A stretch of 64,000 bases of DNA from Rhizobium leguminosarum. GTDB taxonomy: Bacteria; Pseudomonadota; Alphaproteobacteria; Rhizobiales; Rhizobiaceae. Every line of letters begins with the position of its first letter. Position 1 is the first letter of the stretch. Both the position numbers and the translations under genes were made by a program. Under the pieces are notes generated by a model. It searched no databases. It was not told where the DNA came from and saw only the letters and a list, made by a program, of their open reading frames with translations. This document shows, piece after piece, positions 8,077 to 16,975 of this stretch. Where the stretch lies: the NCBI RefSeq assembly GCF_001679785.1, contig NZ_CP016289.1, positions 434,001 through 498,000 on the forward strand, in the 5' to 3' direction.

Positions 8077-10043
8077 TGTTCTTGGCTCAGTTTGCGTTTG
8101 TTGGCGCGCAGCAGTCCGATCTTGGAGTTGGTTCCAACGGCTGCATTGCTTTTGCGGCAAGTCTCCATCGGGGATTTCGTACAGGCTGTAGTGCCCGTTG
8201 TAGGCATGTCTGGCAATGAGGCCATACTTGGCCCATCTTGCGACGGTTTGCTCACTGATGTTGAGGTGCACTGCCGCTTCCTGTCTCGTCAGCATTCCTC
8301 GCTGCCGCAGCCGATCATATCGTGATTGCAGCTTATATTCGTGGATGAGATAGGCGACTTTGAGAGGTGTAAAGCGGGCATCATGGCAGCCGCGACGTGC
8401 TGTTCCACCTGGGCGATGACCCTGCTCGTTCAGGATCTCGGCGATCTCTGGATAAATGTAATCATCGAGAAGCTTATCGATCAGTTCAACGATATTGGGC
8501 TTTGTCTTGATCTGCTGAGCGGAGGACTGTGGGTTCATGGTGGTGAGCGTCTGGATTTTGCCACCCTTGAAGCGAACGTGAAGCTTGGTGGTTCCTTCCG
8601 CCGGCAGCTTTAAGAGCGTGACGTCCTCGATGATGTGGGCCAGCAGTCGCTTGCGTTCGCGACTTGGGGTATCTGGATCTTTCCAGAGTTCGTTGAAGTC
8701 GGCCGTCATCGCGACCAACCGCTCGTGGACAGCTTTATCGAGAATGAATTGATCGTGCTCTCGGCCACGTTCGCGTTCTTCGCGAGCATTGGCCAGTATG
8801 CGTAGCTTCTCGTTCCATTCACCTTCGAGCGTGTCGGCGACGAGGCGGTTATTGGGATCGACCAGCATGAAGCGGCGCTGGGCGAGATCGGCTTCCGTTT
8901 GGGCGCGTTCGATCGCGCGACAGCGCAGCCGGTCTGCTTCTTCATGGCGAGCTTGGATCTCCTTGCGGACGTCGAGTGCCAGTTCGACGGCCGCTGGCGT
9001 CATCTGCTCGGCAATCAGCATGCCGATGGCTTCATCGACGGGTGGCCCGGCAATCGACTGACACATGGGCTCCCCACGATAGATATGGTCACGATTACAA
9101 ATGTACCAGGCTTCCTGCCGGCCACGCCGGGCCGCATAGCGAACCCTAAGATGGTTGCCGCATTGCCCACACACTGCCCGGCCTTGCAGTAGCGCCGGGC
9201 CCTCCCTTGGGATTGACGCTCGTGCCGCTTCAAATCCACGGCCGTTCGCCTTGAGAATCTTCAGGTTCTCCTGGTGTCGCTCCCAACTGATATAACCGGG
9301 GTGGGCATCGGGCATGCAGGCCGGCCAGTCATCAATGTCGCGCGCACGCAAAGTCTTCTTGCCGTCGATGGTACGTCGAAACTGTCGTCGGCCATAGGTA
9401 TAGGCGCCAGCGTAGCGCGGATTGTTCAGGACACGCATCGCCGTCGACGCGGTCAGCGGCCGAAACAGCGTGTCGCCGTTGTGTAGGCGCGACGGAAACA
9501 ATAGGCCTTCATTGCGAAAGACCTTGACGGTCTGGGAGGCGGACTCGAGGCGAGAGAACATCTCAAAGAAATGAATGATCGTTTCTCTGACTTGCATGTC
9601 TGGATCAAGCGTCACATGACCGAAATGGTCATAGACCAGCCCGGTCGGCAGCAGGCAACGAAACTCGCCGCGCCGCACCTTATTGAGAATGCCGCCGCGT
9701 AGCCGGGCCTTGATCACATGCAGTTCGGCCTCACTCATCGTTCCCTTAAGGCCGAGCAGGAGCCGGTCGTTGAAACTTGCCGGATCATAGACGCCGTCTT
9801 CGTCCAGGATCAGTGTATCGGCAAGGGCGCAAATCTCTAGCAATCGCTGCCAGTCGGCATTGTTACGCGCGAGACGAGAGACCTCCAGGCCCATGACGAT
9901 CCCGGCATGCCCCATGCCGACGTCGCTGACCAGGCGCTGGAACCCTTCACGCCAGGCGGCCGATGCACCGGACTCTCCTTGATCGTTGTCGATGACGATA
10001 ATCTGCTCGTCGCGCCATCCGAGGGCGACAGCACGCCCCCGAA
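8047..10043 (-). pseudogene. Large serine recombinase lacking its catalytic N-terminus
   Basis: This is a large serine recombinase/resolvase-type protein. Visible parts are the resolvase core (VMGLEVSRLARNNADW, LLLGLKGTMSEAELHVIKAR), the Recombinase domain, a zinc ribbon (CGQCGNHLRVRYAARRG ... YICNRDH), a coiled coil and a C-terminal MerR/excisionase-like helix-turn-helix (MLTRQEAAVHLNISEQTV). The frame runs on into IS5 copy 2 at 10044. Native similarity begins at LRGRAVALGWRD, so roughly the first 30-40 residues, including the nucleophilic Ser, are gone. It should be unable to cut DNA. The missing start is not found beyond the IS copy. Confidence 0.8.
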
Positions 10044-11152
10044 GGGCGTTGTTGCGCGGATCACCCGGCGACTGATATTGGGCTTTGGTTTTCAGTCTCC
10101 TGATCGGGGTTTTGATGATGCCGCATAAGTTCAATGCCGACCGACGGGACAAGATAGCCAAGCAGAAGTTTAAGGTGACGAATTGGGCGGCCTATAATGA
10201 AAGCCTGCGTCAACGTGGTGATTTGACCGTGTGGGTGAGTGATGAGGCCCTTGCTTTATGGACGGCGCCGAGGCGGAGATCGCGGGGCGGTCAGCCGAAA
10301 TACTCGGATCTGGCGATCACATTGTGCTTGACCCTACGCGTCGTCTACGGGCTGGCGCTACGCCAGACCCAAGGTCTGATGCGCAGCGTTGCGGCGCTGA
10401 TGGAGTTCGATATTGCCGTGCCTGACTTCTCCACCCTGTCGCGCCGGAGCAAAGGGCTGGCGTTGCCGTCGACAAAGTCCGGAGCCAGAGCGTCCGGTCC
10501 TGTTTATCTGGTGGTCGATAGCACGGGGTTAAAAGTCTTCGGTGAGGGCGAGTGGCTGGAAAACAAGCACACAATCAAGGTGAAACGTAAAAGATGGCGC
10601 AAGCTTCACATTGGTCTTGATCTTGCTAGTGGTGAGATTGTCTGCGCGGATCTAACCACGGATGATGTTGGCGATCCGACCGCTTTGCCAGGTCTTCTGG
10701 ATCAGATTGATGGCCCAGTTGCCAAGTTTATCGCTGATGGCGCCTATGACGGAGCGCCGACCCGTGATCTTCTGGAGACACGCTTCGGCGAGATCGTGGA
10801 GATCATTATCCCGCCTCCCAAGACAGCAGTTGAAAGTCCGCAATCGGCGTTCAATCCAACGGTACGGGACCGCCATATCGCCGAAATCGAAAACAAGGGC
10901 CGGATGGCTTGGCAGAAATCCACCGGCTATAACCAGCGCAGCCGGGTGGAGACCCAGATGGGTAGATGGAAGACGGTCATTGGGCCAAAACTCAAAGCGA
11001 GGAACTTCGACAATCAGAAAACAGAAGCCAAGATCGGCGTCCACGTTCTCAACCGGATGACTGAACTTGGCCGTCCAGAATTGCGGCGTGTTGTATGAAA
11101 AATCCCAAGGGTGGGGTTATCTCGTACAGAATCTGATCCCTGCAACACGTCC
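10044..11152 (+). mobile_element. IS5-family element, copy 2 (1109 bp)
   Basis: Near-perfect direct repeat of 6676-7784 with the same imperfect terminal inverted repeats. Its left end truncates the serine recombinase and its right end truncates the SARP-like regulator. A single insertion cannot explain two different truncated genes on its two sides, so a deletion or recombination between IS copies has taken place. Confidence 0.82.
10118..11098 (+). CDS. IS5-family transposase, copy 2
   Basis: Identical in translation to copy 1 except for Leu in place of Phe near the C-terminus (base 11083). All three acidic catalytic residues are retained, so it may be active. Readthrough from this gene or its terminus could drive the downstream truncated regulator and the YcaO operon. 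Confidence 0.88.
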   Translation: MPHKFNADRRDKIAKQKFKVTNWAAYNESLRQRGDLTVWVSDEALALWTAPRRRSRGGQPKYSDLAITLCLTLRVVYGLALRQTQGLMRSVAALMEFDIAVPDFSTLSRRSKGLALPSTKSGARASGPVYLVVDSTGLKVFGEGEWLENKHTIKVKRKRWRKLHIGLDLASGEIVCADLTTDDVGDPTALPGLLDQIDGPVAKFIADGAYDGAPTRDLLETRFGEIVEIIIPPPKTAVESPQSAFNPTVRDRHIAEIENKGRMAWQKSTGYNQRSRVETQMGRWKTVIGPKLKARNFDNQKTEAKIGVHVLNRMTELGRPELRRVV

Positions 11153-12761
11153 GCTCGTACCTGAAGACGGCGACCTGCTGAACGGCGAATTGCTCGAAGG
11201 CGTCAAATCGCCGACGCAGGGCGCCGAGGACTGGCTGACCTTTGAGCGCCAACGGGTCGACGAGTTGCGCTCCGCCCATCTCGCCCGGCTGATCGAGACA
11301 TCGGAAGACAGATCGGATGAAGAGCAGGTCACGCTTGCCAGGCGCCTGCTGGAACTCGATTCTGCCAGTGAGACGGCCTATCGCGCCTTGATGCGCACCT
11401 ATGTCAGGATGAACGATCCGGCAGCGGCGCGTCAGGCCTATCTGAAGTGTAAGAGCCAGCTGAAAGACGACTTCGACACCGAGCCGGAAGAAAGCACCAC
11501 CGCTCTTGCCCGCGAACTTAACCTGGTGCCGGCAGCACAGGCGACGTCGGGACATCCTCAGTCGGCGCCTAACCTTTCCGTCGGTCCGCTTGGTCAGCCG
11601 CGTATCATCATCCTGCCGCCGGAAAGCATCTTCACCGATCCGCTGATGGAGCGCGTCGGCAGGGCCCTTCTCGAAGACGTCACCATCGGCCTCAGCCAGC
11701 AGCGTGGCTTCAAGGTGATCGCGGCGCATACGAGCCTGGAAATCCTCAGCCGTTCGATCGATCCGTCGCGTGCCGTGCCCGGTCCGCTCGACCTCAGCTT
11801 CGACTATGCGGTCTACGTCACCATCCAGGGCCGCGACGAGGATGTCTACGCGACCTGCCGGCTGACGCGGACGACGACTTCGGAGGTGATCTGGGCCATC
11901 GAACTGCCGCTGGTCATGCAGAAGATCAGCGAATCCTTCGCGCATCTGACGCGGCGGATCGTCTCCTCGCTTGCCGACACGATCGAGCGTTACGAACTGG
12001 CGATACCGATCGGCGAGGCGCCGCCGTCCGCCTACCGTCTCTACCTGGAAGGCAAGCGGCTGATCGCCCAGACCGACCTGCAGCATCTGCGCCAGGCGCG
12101 CAAATGGTTCAAATCCTCGCTCAATCGTTATGAACATTTCTCCGCCGCCCATGCCGGCATGTCACGCGCGCTCGGCATGGAATGGCTGATCCGCGGCATG
12201 CGGGACAAGGAACTGCTGGACGAGGCGAACGGTGCTGCCCGGCAGGCGCAGCAGTCCGACCCGAACAGCGGCCGGGCCTACCGCGAACTCGGCTTCGTGG
12301 CGCTTTATCGGCGCCGCTTCGACGAAAGCCTGGAATATTTTCAGCAAGCCCAGGATCTCAATCCCAACGATGCCGACATCCTGGCCGACTATGCCGACGC
12401 GCTTTCCCATGATGGCGATTTCGATCGAGCGCTGGAGCTCAGCCGCGCTGCCTTCAAACTCAATCCGCTGCCGCCGGACTACTACTACTGGAACCTCGGC
12501 GGCATCCACTTCATGCGCGAAGAGTATGAAATGGCGATCGAGGCGCTGGAACCGGTGAAGACGAAGCAGGCGACGGCCCGCCTGCTCGCCGCCTCGCATG
12601 CCATGGCAGGCGACACCGGCAAGGCCAGGAACTACGCCAGGATGGTGCTGGAAAACTTCCCCGATTTCCGCAGTGAGGACATCCGCCATTTCGTCCCCGA
12701 TCGCGATCCCGCCTATACGGAACCGCTGATACAGGGCCTGCAACTTGCCGGTCTTCCCTGA
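11153..12761 (+). pseudogene. SARP/BTAD-TPR regulator, 5' truncated by IS5
   Basis: Coding from the IS5 junction onward, it resembles regulators with a winged-helix domain, a bacterial transcriptional activator domain (BTAD) and an adenylate-cyclase-like TPR region. The BTAD remainder is seen as LARRLLELDSASETAYRALM and MNDPAAARQAYLKCKSQLKD. A middle domain follows (PRIIILPPESIFTDPL), then several TPR-like units (GRAYRELGFVALYRRRFDES, NPNDADILADYADALS). The N-terminal DNA-binding part and the start of BTAD are missing. The apparent start codon lies inside the IS. It sits 106 bp upstream of the small ORF-ycaO-tfuA genes and was probably their regulator. Confidence 0.7.
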
Positions 12762-12830
12762 TTGCACGGCCTTTTAACGAAGCCTGTAACGCTTAAATGA
12801 CGCAGGCAATGTTTCTTTCCGATGGTTAAC

Positions 12831-12847
12831 GGCAGCAAGGCGCTGCC
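12831..12847 (+). promoter_or_regulatory. Stem-loop in the leader of the small ORF
   Basis: GGCAGC and GCTGCC form a six-base stem around the loop AAGGC. The stem ends nine bases before the GGAG ribosome binding site of the 47-codon ORF. It could be a terminator of the upstream gene (no U-tract follows) or a leader structure affecting translation. Confidence 0.35.
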
Positions 12848-12867
12848 TGACCAATCGGAGATGAAAC

Positions 12868-13011
12868 ATGAAGACGAATGCTGACACCACTGCAGCTCAG
12901 ACACAGTCACTGCGCTTCTCTGCAGCCGCCAGAGCGGCTCTGAAGCAGGACGAACTCAACGTTTCCGCCAATGCGCTCGAGAGCCTGACGCATGCGCTGA
13001 GGTTCCGCTAA
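12868..13011 (+). CDS. Small ORF, candidate RiPP precursor peptide (47 aa)
   Basis: The ATG at 12868 has GGAG seven bases upstream, and the frame ends in TAA thirteen bases before the ycaO start. The peptide has 47 residues, no Cys, and many Ala, Ser and Thr. It has a helix-like middle (AALKQDELNVSANALESL) and two Leu-Arg-Phe triplets, one at residues 15-17 and one at the very end (ALRFR). Its position directly before ycaO-tfuA is the usual place of a precursor gene. YcaO-TfuA pairs are known to install thioamides and need no Cys/Ser/Thr in the substrate, so lack of Cys does not exclude this role. No homology search was possible, and the function is inferred from context. Confidence 0.6.
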   Translation: MKTNADTTAAQTQSLRFSAAARAALKQDELNVSANALESLTHALRFR

Positions 13012-13024
13012 GGAACAGATCGGT

Positions 13025-14287
13025 ATGTCCGCTTTCACCGACCTTGAAACGCTTGCCGGTGACCTTAAACGATCATCGGCCGGCGTCAGCGACTATCATG
13101 ACCGCGCCGTCACGCCGGCTCAGACCTTGGGGGCCATCAGGCCGCATCTGCGCGAATTCGGCATTACGCGCGTCGGTCTGCTGACCGCGCTCGACGTTCT
13201 GAACATCCCCGTCGCCTTCGCAACGAGGCCGAACAGTCATACGCTGTCGGTCTTTCAGGGCAAGGGTATCGACAACGATGCCGCCATGGCCTCGGCGGCG
13301 ATGGAGGCGGTCGAGACGCGGATCGCCGAAATTACCCCCGCCGACCTGACGCAGGCGACGGTCGAGAGCATGCGGGCGGAGCGTGCCGCGATGATCGATC
13401 TCGACAATGTCGCACGCTGCGCGCCCGACGAAATCGGCAGCAATCCCATTCCGTGGTGCTCCGGGCTCGACATTCTTTCCGGCAGCAGCGTCTTCGTGCC
13501 CTGGTGGCTCATCGGTCTCGACCATCGCGGCGAGAGGCCGCCGGGCTTCGAGCAGTCGAGCGATGGGCTTGCCTCCGGCAACACGCCGTCCGAAGCAGTC
13601 CTGCATGGGCTTTGCGAGTTGGTGGAGCGCGACGCCTGGGCCTTGACCCAGCTGAAATCGCCCGAGCGCCTGAAGGAGAGCCGCATCGACCCCGCCTCCT
13701 TCGGCGATGCGGTCATCGACGTCATGATCGACCGGATCACCCGCGCCGGCATGAAACTGCTGCTGCTCGACATGACGACGGATATCGGCGTTCCCGCTTT
13801 TCTGGCCGTCATCATGCCAGGCAACCTTTCCGACCGTGTCGACGCGCGCTGGTCGCATGTCTGCGGTGGCTGCGGCTGCCATCCTGACCCTGTGCGCGCC
13901 GCGCTGCGCGCCATCACCGAAGCGGCGCAGAGCCGGCTGACCGCGATTGCCGGCAGCCGCGACGATTTCTCGCCGCGCATCTATCAGCGGCTCGACAGGA
14001 GTGCGGCGATGCAGCAGGTGGTCGAACTCTGCGAGGACAGCGGCCGGATGCGCTCGTTCCAGGCCCGCGATCGCCGCCCGGCGACGATCCAGGACACCAT
14101 CGGCCATATTGCCGACCGGCTGGCGGCAACCGGCATCGAGCAGATCGTCGTCGTGCCGTTTTCGCATCGAGCCCTGCCGATCTCGGTCGTCAGGGTGATC
14201 GTGCCGGGACTGGAGGTCGATATTTCAGGCCAATACATCCAGCTCGGCCTGCGGGCGGTCAACACCATGAGAGGAGCCGAATCATGA
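13025..14287 (+). CDS. YcaO-family cyclodehydratase/thioamide-forming protein
   Basis: YcaO proteins use ATP to activate peptide amide bonds, giving azolines, macroamidines or, with TfuA, thioamides. This 420-residue protein has the ATP-binding signatures: the first Glu motif in SAAMEAVETRIAE, SSDGLASGNTPSEAV with HGLCELVERDAW, and the later AITEAAQSRLTAIAGSRDD. The C-terminus has no Pro-rich PxPxP tail. The start codon follows AAGGAACAG. It overlaps tfuA by ATGA, so the two are translationally coupled, as expected of partner proteins. It is the stand-alone form, without a fused E1-like domain. Product chemistry cannot be decided from the sequence. Confidence 0.93.
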   Translation: MSAFTDLETLAGDLKRSSAGVSDYHDRAVTPAQTLGAIRPHLREFGITRVGLLTALDVLNIPVAFATRPNSHTLSVFQGKGIDNDAAMASAAMEAVETRIAEITPADLTQATVESMRAERAAMIDLDNVARCAPDEIGSNPIPWCSGLDILSGSSVFVPWWLIGLDHRGERPPGFEQSSDGLASGNTPSEAVLHGLCELVERDAWALTQLKSPERLKESRIDPASFGDAVIDVMIDRITRAGMKLLLLDMTTDIGVPAFLAVIMPGNLSDRVDARWSHVCGGCGCHPDPVRAALRAITEAAQSRLTAIAGSRDDFSPRIYQRLDRSAAMQQVVELCEDSGRMRSFQARDRRPATIQDTIGHIADRLAATGIEQIVVVPFSHRALPISVVRVIVPGLEVDISGQYIQLGLRAVNTMRGAES

Positions 14288-15027
14288 AGGTGCTGTTCGT
14301 CGGCCCAAGCCTTGGCAGCGATCTTGCCGCGGCAAGAGCCATGTCCCCCCGCATCGATTTCCGGCCGCCCGCCGCCGCCGGCGACATCCTGAAAGCCGTT
14401 CAGGACGGCGCCACCGCGATCGGCCTGGTCGACGGCTATTTCGGCGATCTGCCTTCGGTCTGGCACAAGGAAATCCTGTACGCACTCGAACACGATGTCG
14501 CCATTGCCGGCGGCGCCAGCATGGGGGCGCTACGGGCAGCCGAATGCGCCCCCTTCGGCATGGTCGGGCTCGGCTCGATCTTCGACGACTACGAGTCCGG
14601 GCGGCTGCTCGACGACGAGGCCGTCGCGCTGGTGCATGCGCCGCAGGAGCTCGGCTGGCTGCCGCTTTCCGTACCCTGGGTCGATTTCGAACCGACCATC
14701 GATGCGCTTTACGCCAACGGCGAAATCTCGCCCGGCGAGCGCAAGAAGCTGCTGCTGGCCGGCCGTTTCCTGCATTTCTCCGAGCGCACCTATGCGAAGG
14801 TGGCCGACGAGTGCCATTTCCGCAAGCCGCGCCGCGACCACATCCTCGCCGCCATCCGCGGGAACCGCGTCGAGCGCAAGCGCGGCGACGCGTTACTGGT
14901 GCTGAAATGGCTGCGCCGGGACAAATTCCGCCCTGTCAACCGTGACTGGCGCTTTGCCGCGACCTCGCACTGGGAACTCCTGCGCGCCGAAGTCACGCGC
15001 AATGCGGTTCCTGTAACGCTTGAATAA
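14284..15027 (+). CDS. TfuA-like protein
   Basis: TfuA was first described with trifolitoxin genes of R. leguminosarum. TfuA-like proteins pair with YcaO and are thought to deliver sulfur or assist thioamidation, as in thioviridamide and methyl-coenzyme M reductase maturation. The 247-residue protein shows the family core near the N-terminus: VGPSLG, IGLVDGYFGDLPSVWHKEIL and the GGASMGALRAAECAPFGM loop. It starts within the ycaO stop (ATGA). The C-terminal third is rich in basic residues. The gene is intact. Confidence 0.92.
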   Translation: MKVLFVGPSLGSDLAAARAMSPRIDFRPPAAAGDILKAVQDGATAIGLVDGYFGDLPSVWHKEILYALEHDVAIAGGASMGALRAAECAPFGMVGLGSIFDDYESGRLLDDEAVALVHAPQELGWLPLSVPWVDFEPTIDALYANGEISPGERKKLLLAGRFLHFSERTYAKVADECHFRKPRRDHILAAIRGNRVERKRGDALLVLKWLRRDKFRPVNRDWRFAATSHWELLRAEVTRNAVPVTLE

Positions 15028-15093
15028 CGGTCGCGGCGGAAGATGCAGTCATGATGGAATCGTAGGGTTCCACGACCAAAGAGGGCGGGAACG

Positions 15094-15360
15094 ATGTTTG
15101 AACAACACCACGAAGGTACCGGCAGCGAATACGCAAGGATCTTCCGGCTGCTGTCGGCAGCCAAGGAGGAGGCTGAAAAGCTTCAGCTGCGCAATTTGAT
15201 GCACCTGACGAACATGGCGCTGCTGCAGGTCGTCATCGATTGGGACGGCATAGATCCCGACAGGGAGCTTGACGTCAATCTCGAAAAGCTGGTTGGCAGC
15301 AAAGCCAAGATCGCAATGAAGGATGCCAGCGAGAATCTAATCCTGATCGATCGCCATTGA
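15094..15360 (+). CDS. Hypothetical 88-aa protein downstream of tfuA
   Basis: Encoded on the same strand 66 bp after tfuA. The ATG is preceded by GAGGGCGGGAACG. The protein is mostly helical by composition, acidic in the middle (VVIDWDGIDPDRELDVN), with no membrane segment, signal peptide or Cys. I do not recognise a family. It may be part of the YcaO operon (a recognition or immunity role is possible) or an independent gene. Its last codons run into a 20-bp tandem repeat. Confidence 0.6.
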   Translation: MFEQHHEGTGSEYARIFRLLSAAKEEAEKLQLRNLMHLTNMALLQVVIDWDGIDPDRELDVNLEKLVGSKAKIAMKDASENLILIDRH

Positions 15361-15420
15361 TCTCGATCGATTGCTATTGATCTCGATCGATCGCCATTGA
15401 TCCGATCGATCCTGGTTGAC
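15346..15420. repeat. Tandem 20-bp repeat, about 3.8 units
   Basis: Units beginning ATCGAT at 15346, 15366, 15386 and 15405 differ by a few bases (ATCGATCGCCATTGATCTCG is the first). The third unit is 19 bp and the fourth partial. The array starts inside the last five codons of the 88-aa gene and lies between two convergent genes. It could be a slippage product. Each unit holds the ATCGAT palindrome. Confidence 0.8.
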
Positions 15421-15460
15421 CCTCATTCGGTCCGTTTGGAGCGCGTGAAGGACAACCGGT

Positions 15461-15865
15461 CTATTCGGCCGCTTCGGTATCCAACTGTCCGGTGTTGGCA
15501 ATCGCCTGGACGAGCTTCAGGATCTTCTTGCGAAGCGCCTCGTTCTTGATCGAAAAGAACGCCGCATTAAGAAGCACGCCTTCGCGCGAAATAACGAATT
15601 CCTCGCTCGGGGCGGCGTTGTCGTTGGCCGTATCAGGGGTCGACAGGTCGTCAAAAAACGTCCTGACATCCACCTTCAGCGCGCCGGCGATTTCGACCAG
15701 CATACTGGCGGAAACGCGGTTGGAACCCTTTTCGTATTTCTGGATCTGCTGGAACGTTACGCCCACACGATCACCCAGTTCCGTTTGAGAAACTTTCCTC
15801 AATAGACGCTGGATGCGGATCGTCTTTCCGACGTGAACATCGACGGAATGCGGTTCTTCTTTCAT
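15461..15865 (-). CDS. XRE-family transcriptional regulator
   Basis: A 134-residue protein with an N-terminal Cro/C1 helix-turn-helix (residues about 10-65): SQTELGDRVGVTFQQIQKYE, SNRVSASMLVEIAGALKV. A linker and a helical C-terminal domain (ALRKKILKLVQAI) follow, a layout common in rhizobial XRE proteins. It faces the YcaO operon and could regulate it, but nothing in the sequence proves this. The upstream region to 15960 holds only this gene's likely promoter. Confidence 0.85.
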   Translation of the reverse strand: MKEEPHSVDVHVGKTIRIQRLLRKVSQTELGDRVGVTFQQIQKYEKGSNRVSASMLVEIAGALKVDVRTFFDDLSTPDTANDNAAPSEEFVISREGVLLNAAFFSIKNEALRKKILKLVQAIANTGQLDTEAAE

Positions 15866-16067
15866 CTCATTTCCCTTCTGAAGGCAGCGGACAAGGGGTT
15901 ATTCGCCATATCCGTGTCAACAACTTTTAGCCGAGATAAATAACGCTAGCAATTGCTTGCATGTAGATAGAGTTAAACTCGAAAATCGGGCCCTTTTTGT
16001 CCCGGAATGGTACAAAAAGCATGCCGAAATGGCACGCCCAGGAGACCGGTCGCTTTATTTTGTGACG

Positions 16068-16904
16068 TCAGAGCGACCAGAGGCGCTGTGCATTGGCGAA
16101 AAGCAGCTTCGAGCGCTCTGTCTCGCTCACGCCGGAAAGCATGGAGTAGGTCGCCGCAACCCAGGTAGAGAGGCCGCCACCGAGCGTGCAGACGGGCCAG
16201 TCGCTGCCCCAGACGACGCGGTCCCAGCCGAAACTTGCGATCACATGTTCGATGTAGGGCTGCAGCGTTTGCGCCGTCCATGTCTTGGCATCGGCATAGG
16301 CGACCACGCCGGAGACCTTGCAGACGACGTTCGGCCGCCGGGCAATCTCTGATATACCGGCCTTCCAGGGCTCAAAGGCATCCGAGCGGATGTCCGGCAC
16401 GCCGCAATGGTCGAGCACGAACTGCACATCAGGCGCAAGATCCACGAGGGCGGTCACACGGTCCGCCTGATGCGGCAAGGTGCAAAGGTCGAAGGTCAGG
16501 CCACTGCCGCTAATGCGCCGGATGTTTTCGCGGAACAGGGCGCCTTCGGAGACATCATCGGGCACGACATGCAGCACGCGCCGGAACCCCTTGACGAAGG
16601 GATCGGCCTTTTGCCGCTCGAGATAGGCGGCGAAGCCTTCCTCTTCCGGCCGGCAGGAGACGATGGCGCCGGCAATCAGGCTGCCTTCCTTTTTGGCGAG
16701 GCTGGCGACGTGATCGGTCTCTGCCTGTATCGCAGCAGGATCGACGTCGACCTCCATATGCAGCACCGTGGTGATGCCGCAGCGCCGGGCCTCCCTCGCA
16801 TAGGCCTCGTAGAGGAAATCATGATCGAGATCAGGCACGCCCGAGAGCCAGGGATAGGGCAGCGCCGACCGATCGATGATATGCAGATGGGTGTCGATGA
16901 ACAC
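16068..16904 (-). CDS. Amidohydrolase family 2 protein, probable L-fuconolactonase-type hydrolase
   Basis: A TIM-barrel amidohydrolase of 278 residues. The metal-binding N-terminal motif FIDTHLHIID is present, with FVLDHCGVPD in the middle and the conserved WGSDWPVC near the C-terminus. Such enzymes open sugar lactones, e.g. L-fucono-1,5-lactone to L-fuconate. The start is GTG with a strong GGGAGGAAGAGC just upstream. It lies next to an IclR regulator, a sugar-acid SDR and a fuconate-type dehydratase, which supports the lactonase reading. The precise sugar is inferred from context. Confidence 0.8.
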   Translation of the reverse strand: MFIDTHLHIIDRSALPYPWLSGVPDLDHDFLYEAYAREARRCGITTVLHMEVDVDPAAIQAETDHVASLAKKEGSLIAGAIVSCRPEEEGFAAYLERQKADPFVKGFRRVLHVVPDDVSEGALFRENIRRISGSGLTFDLCTLPHQADRVTALVDLAPDVQFVLDHCGVPDIRSDAFEPWKAGISEIARRPNVVCKVSGVVAYADAKTWTAQTLQPYIEHVIASFGWDRVVWGSDWPVCTLGGGLSTWVAATYSMLSGVSETERSKLLFANAQRLWSL

Positions 16905-16975
16905 GCTCTTCCTCCCAGAATGGTGTCGTGAAACTATCCCTGGTGAATGGATTGTTCAAATAGAAATTCCAGCCG

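Noticed and set aside
13073..14167. 364-codon minus-strand ORF over ycaO
   Set aside because: Shadow of ycaO. The forward frame has all YcaO motifs.
12868..15027. Equating the locus with trifolitoxin biosynthesis
   Set aside because: TfuA is shared, but the rest of the tfx gene set is not seen, and the small ORF does not resemble the trifolitoxin precursor in composition or Cys content.
15346..15420. CRISPR array
   Set aside because: Units of 20 bp are adjacent without spacers and there is no cas gene.
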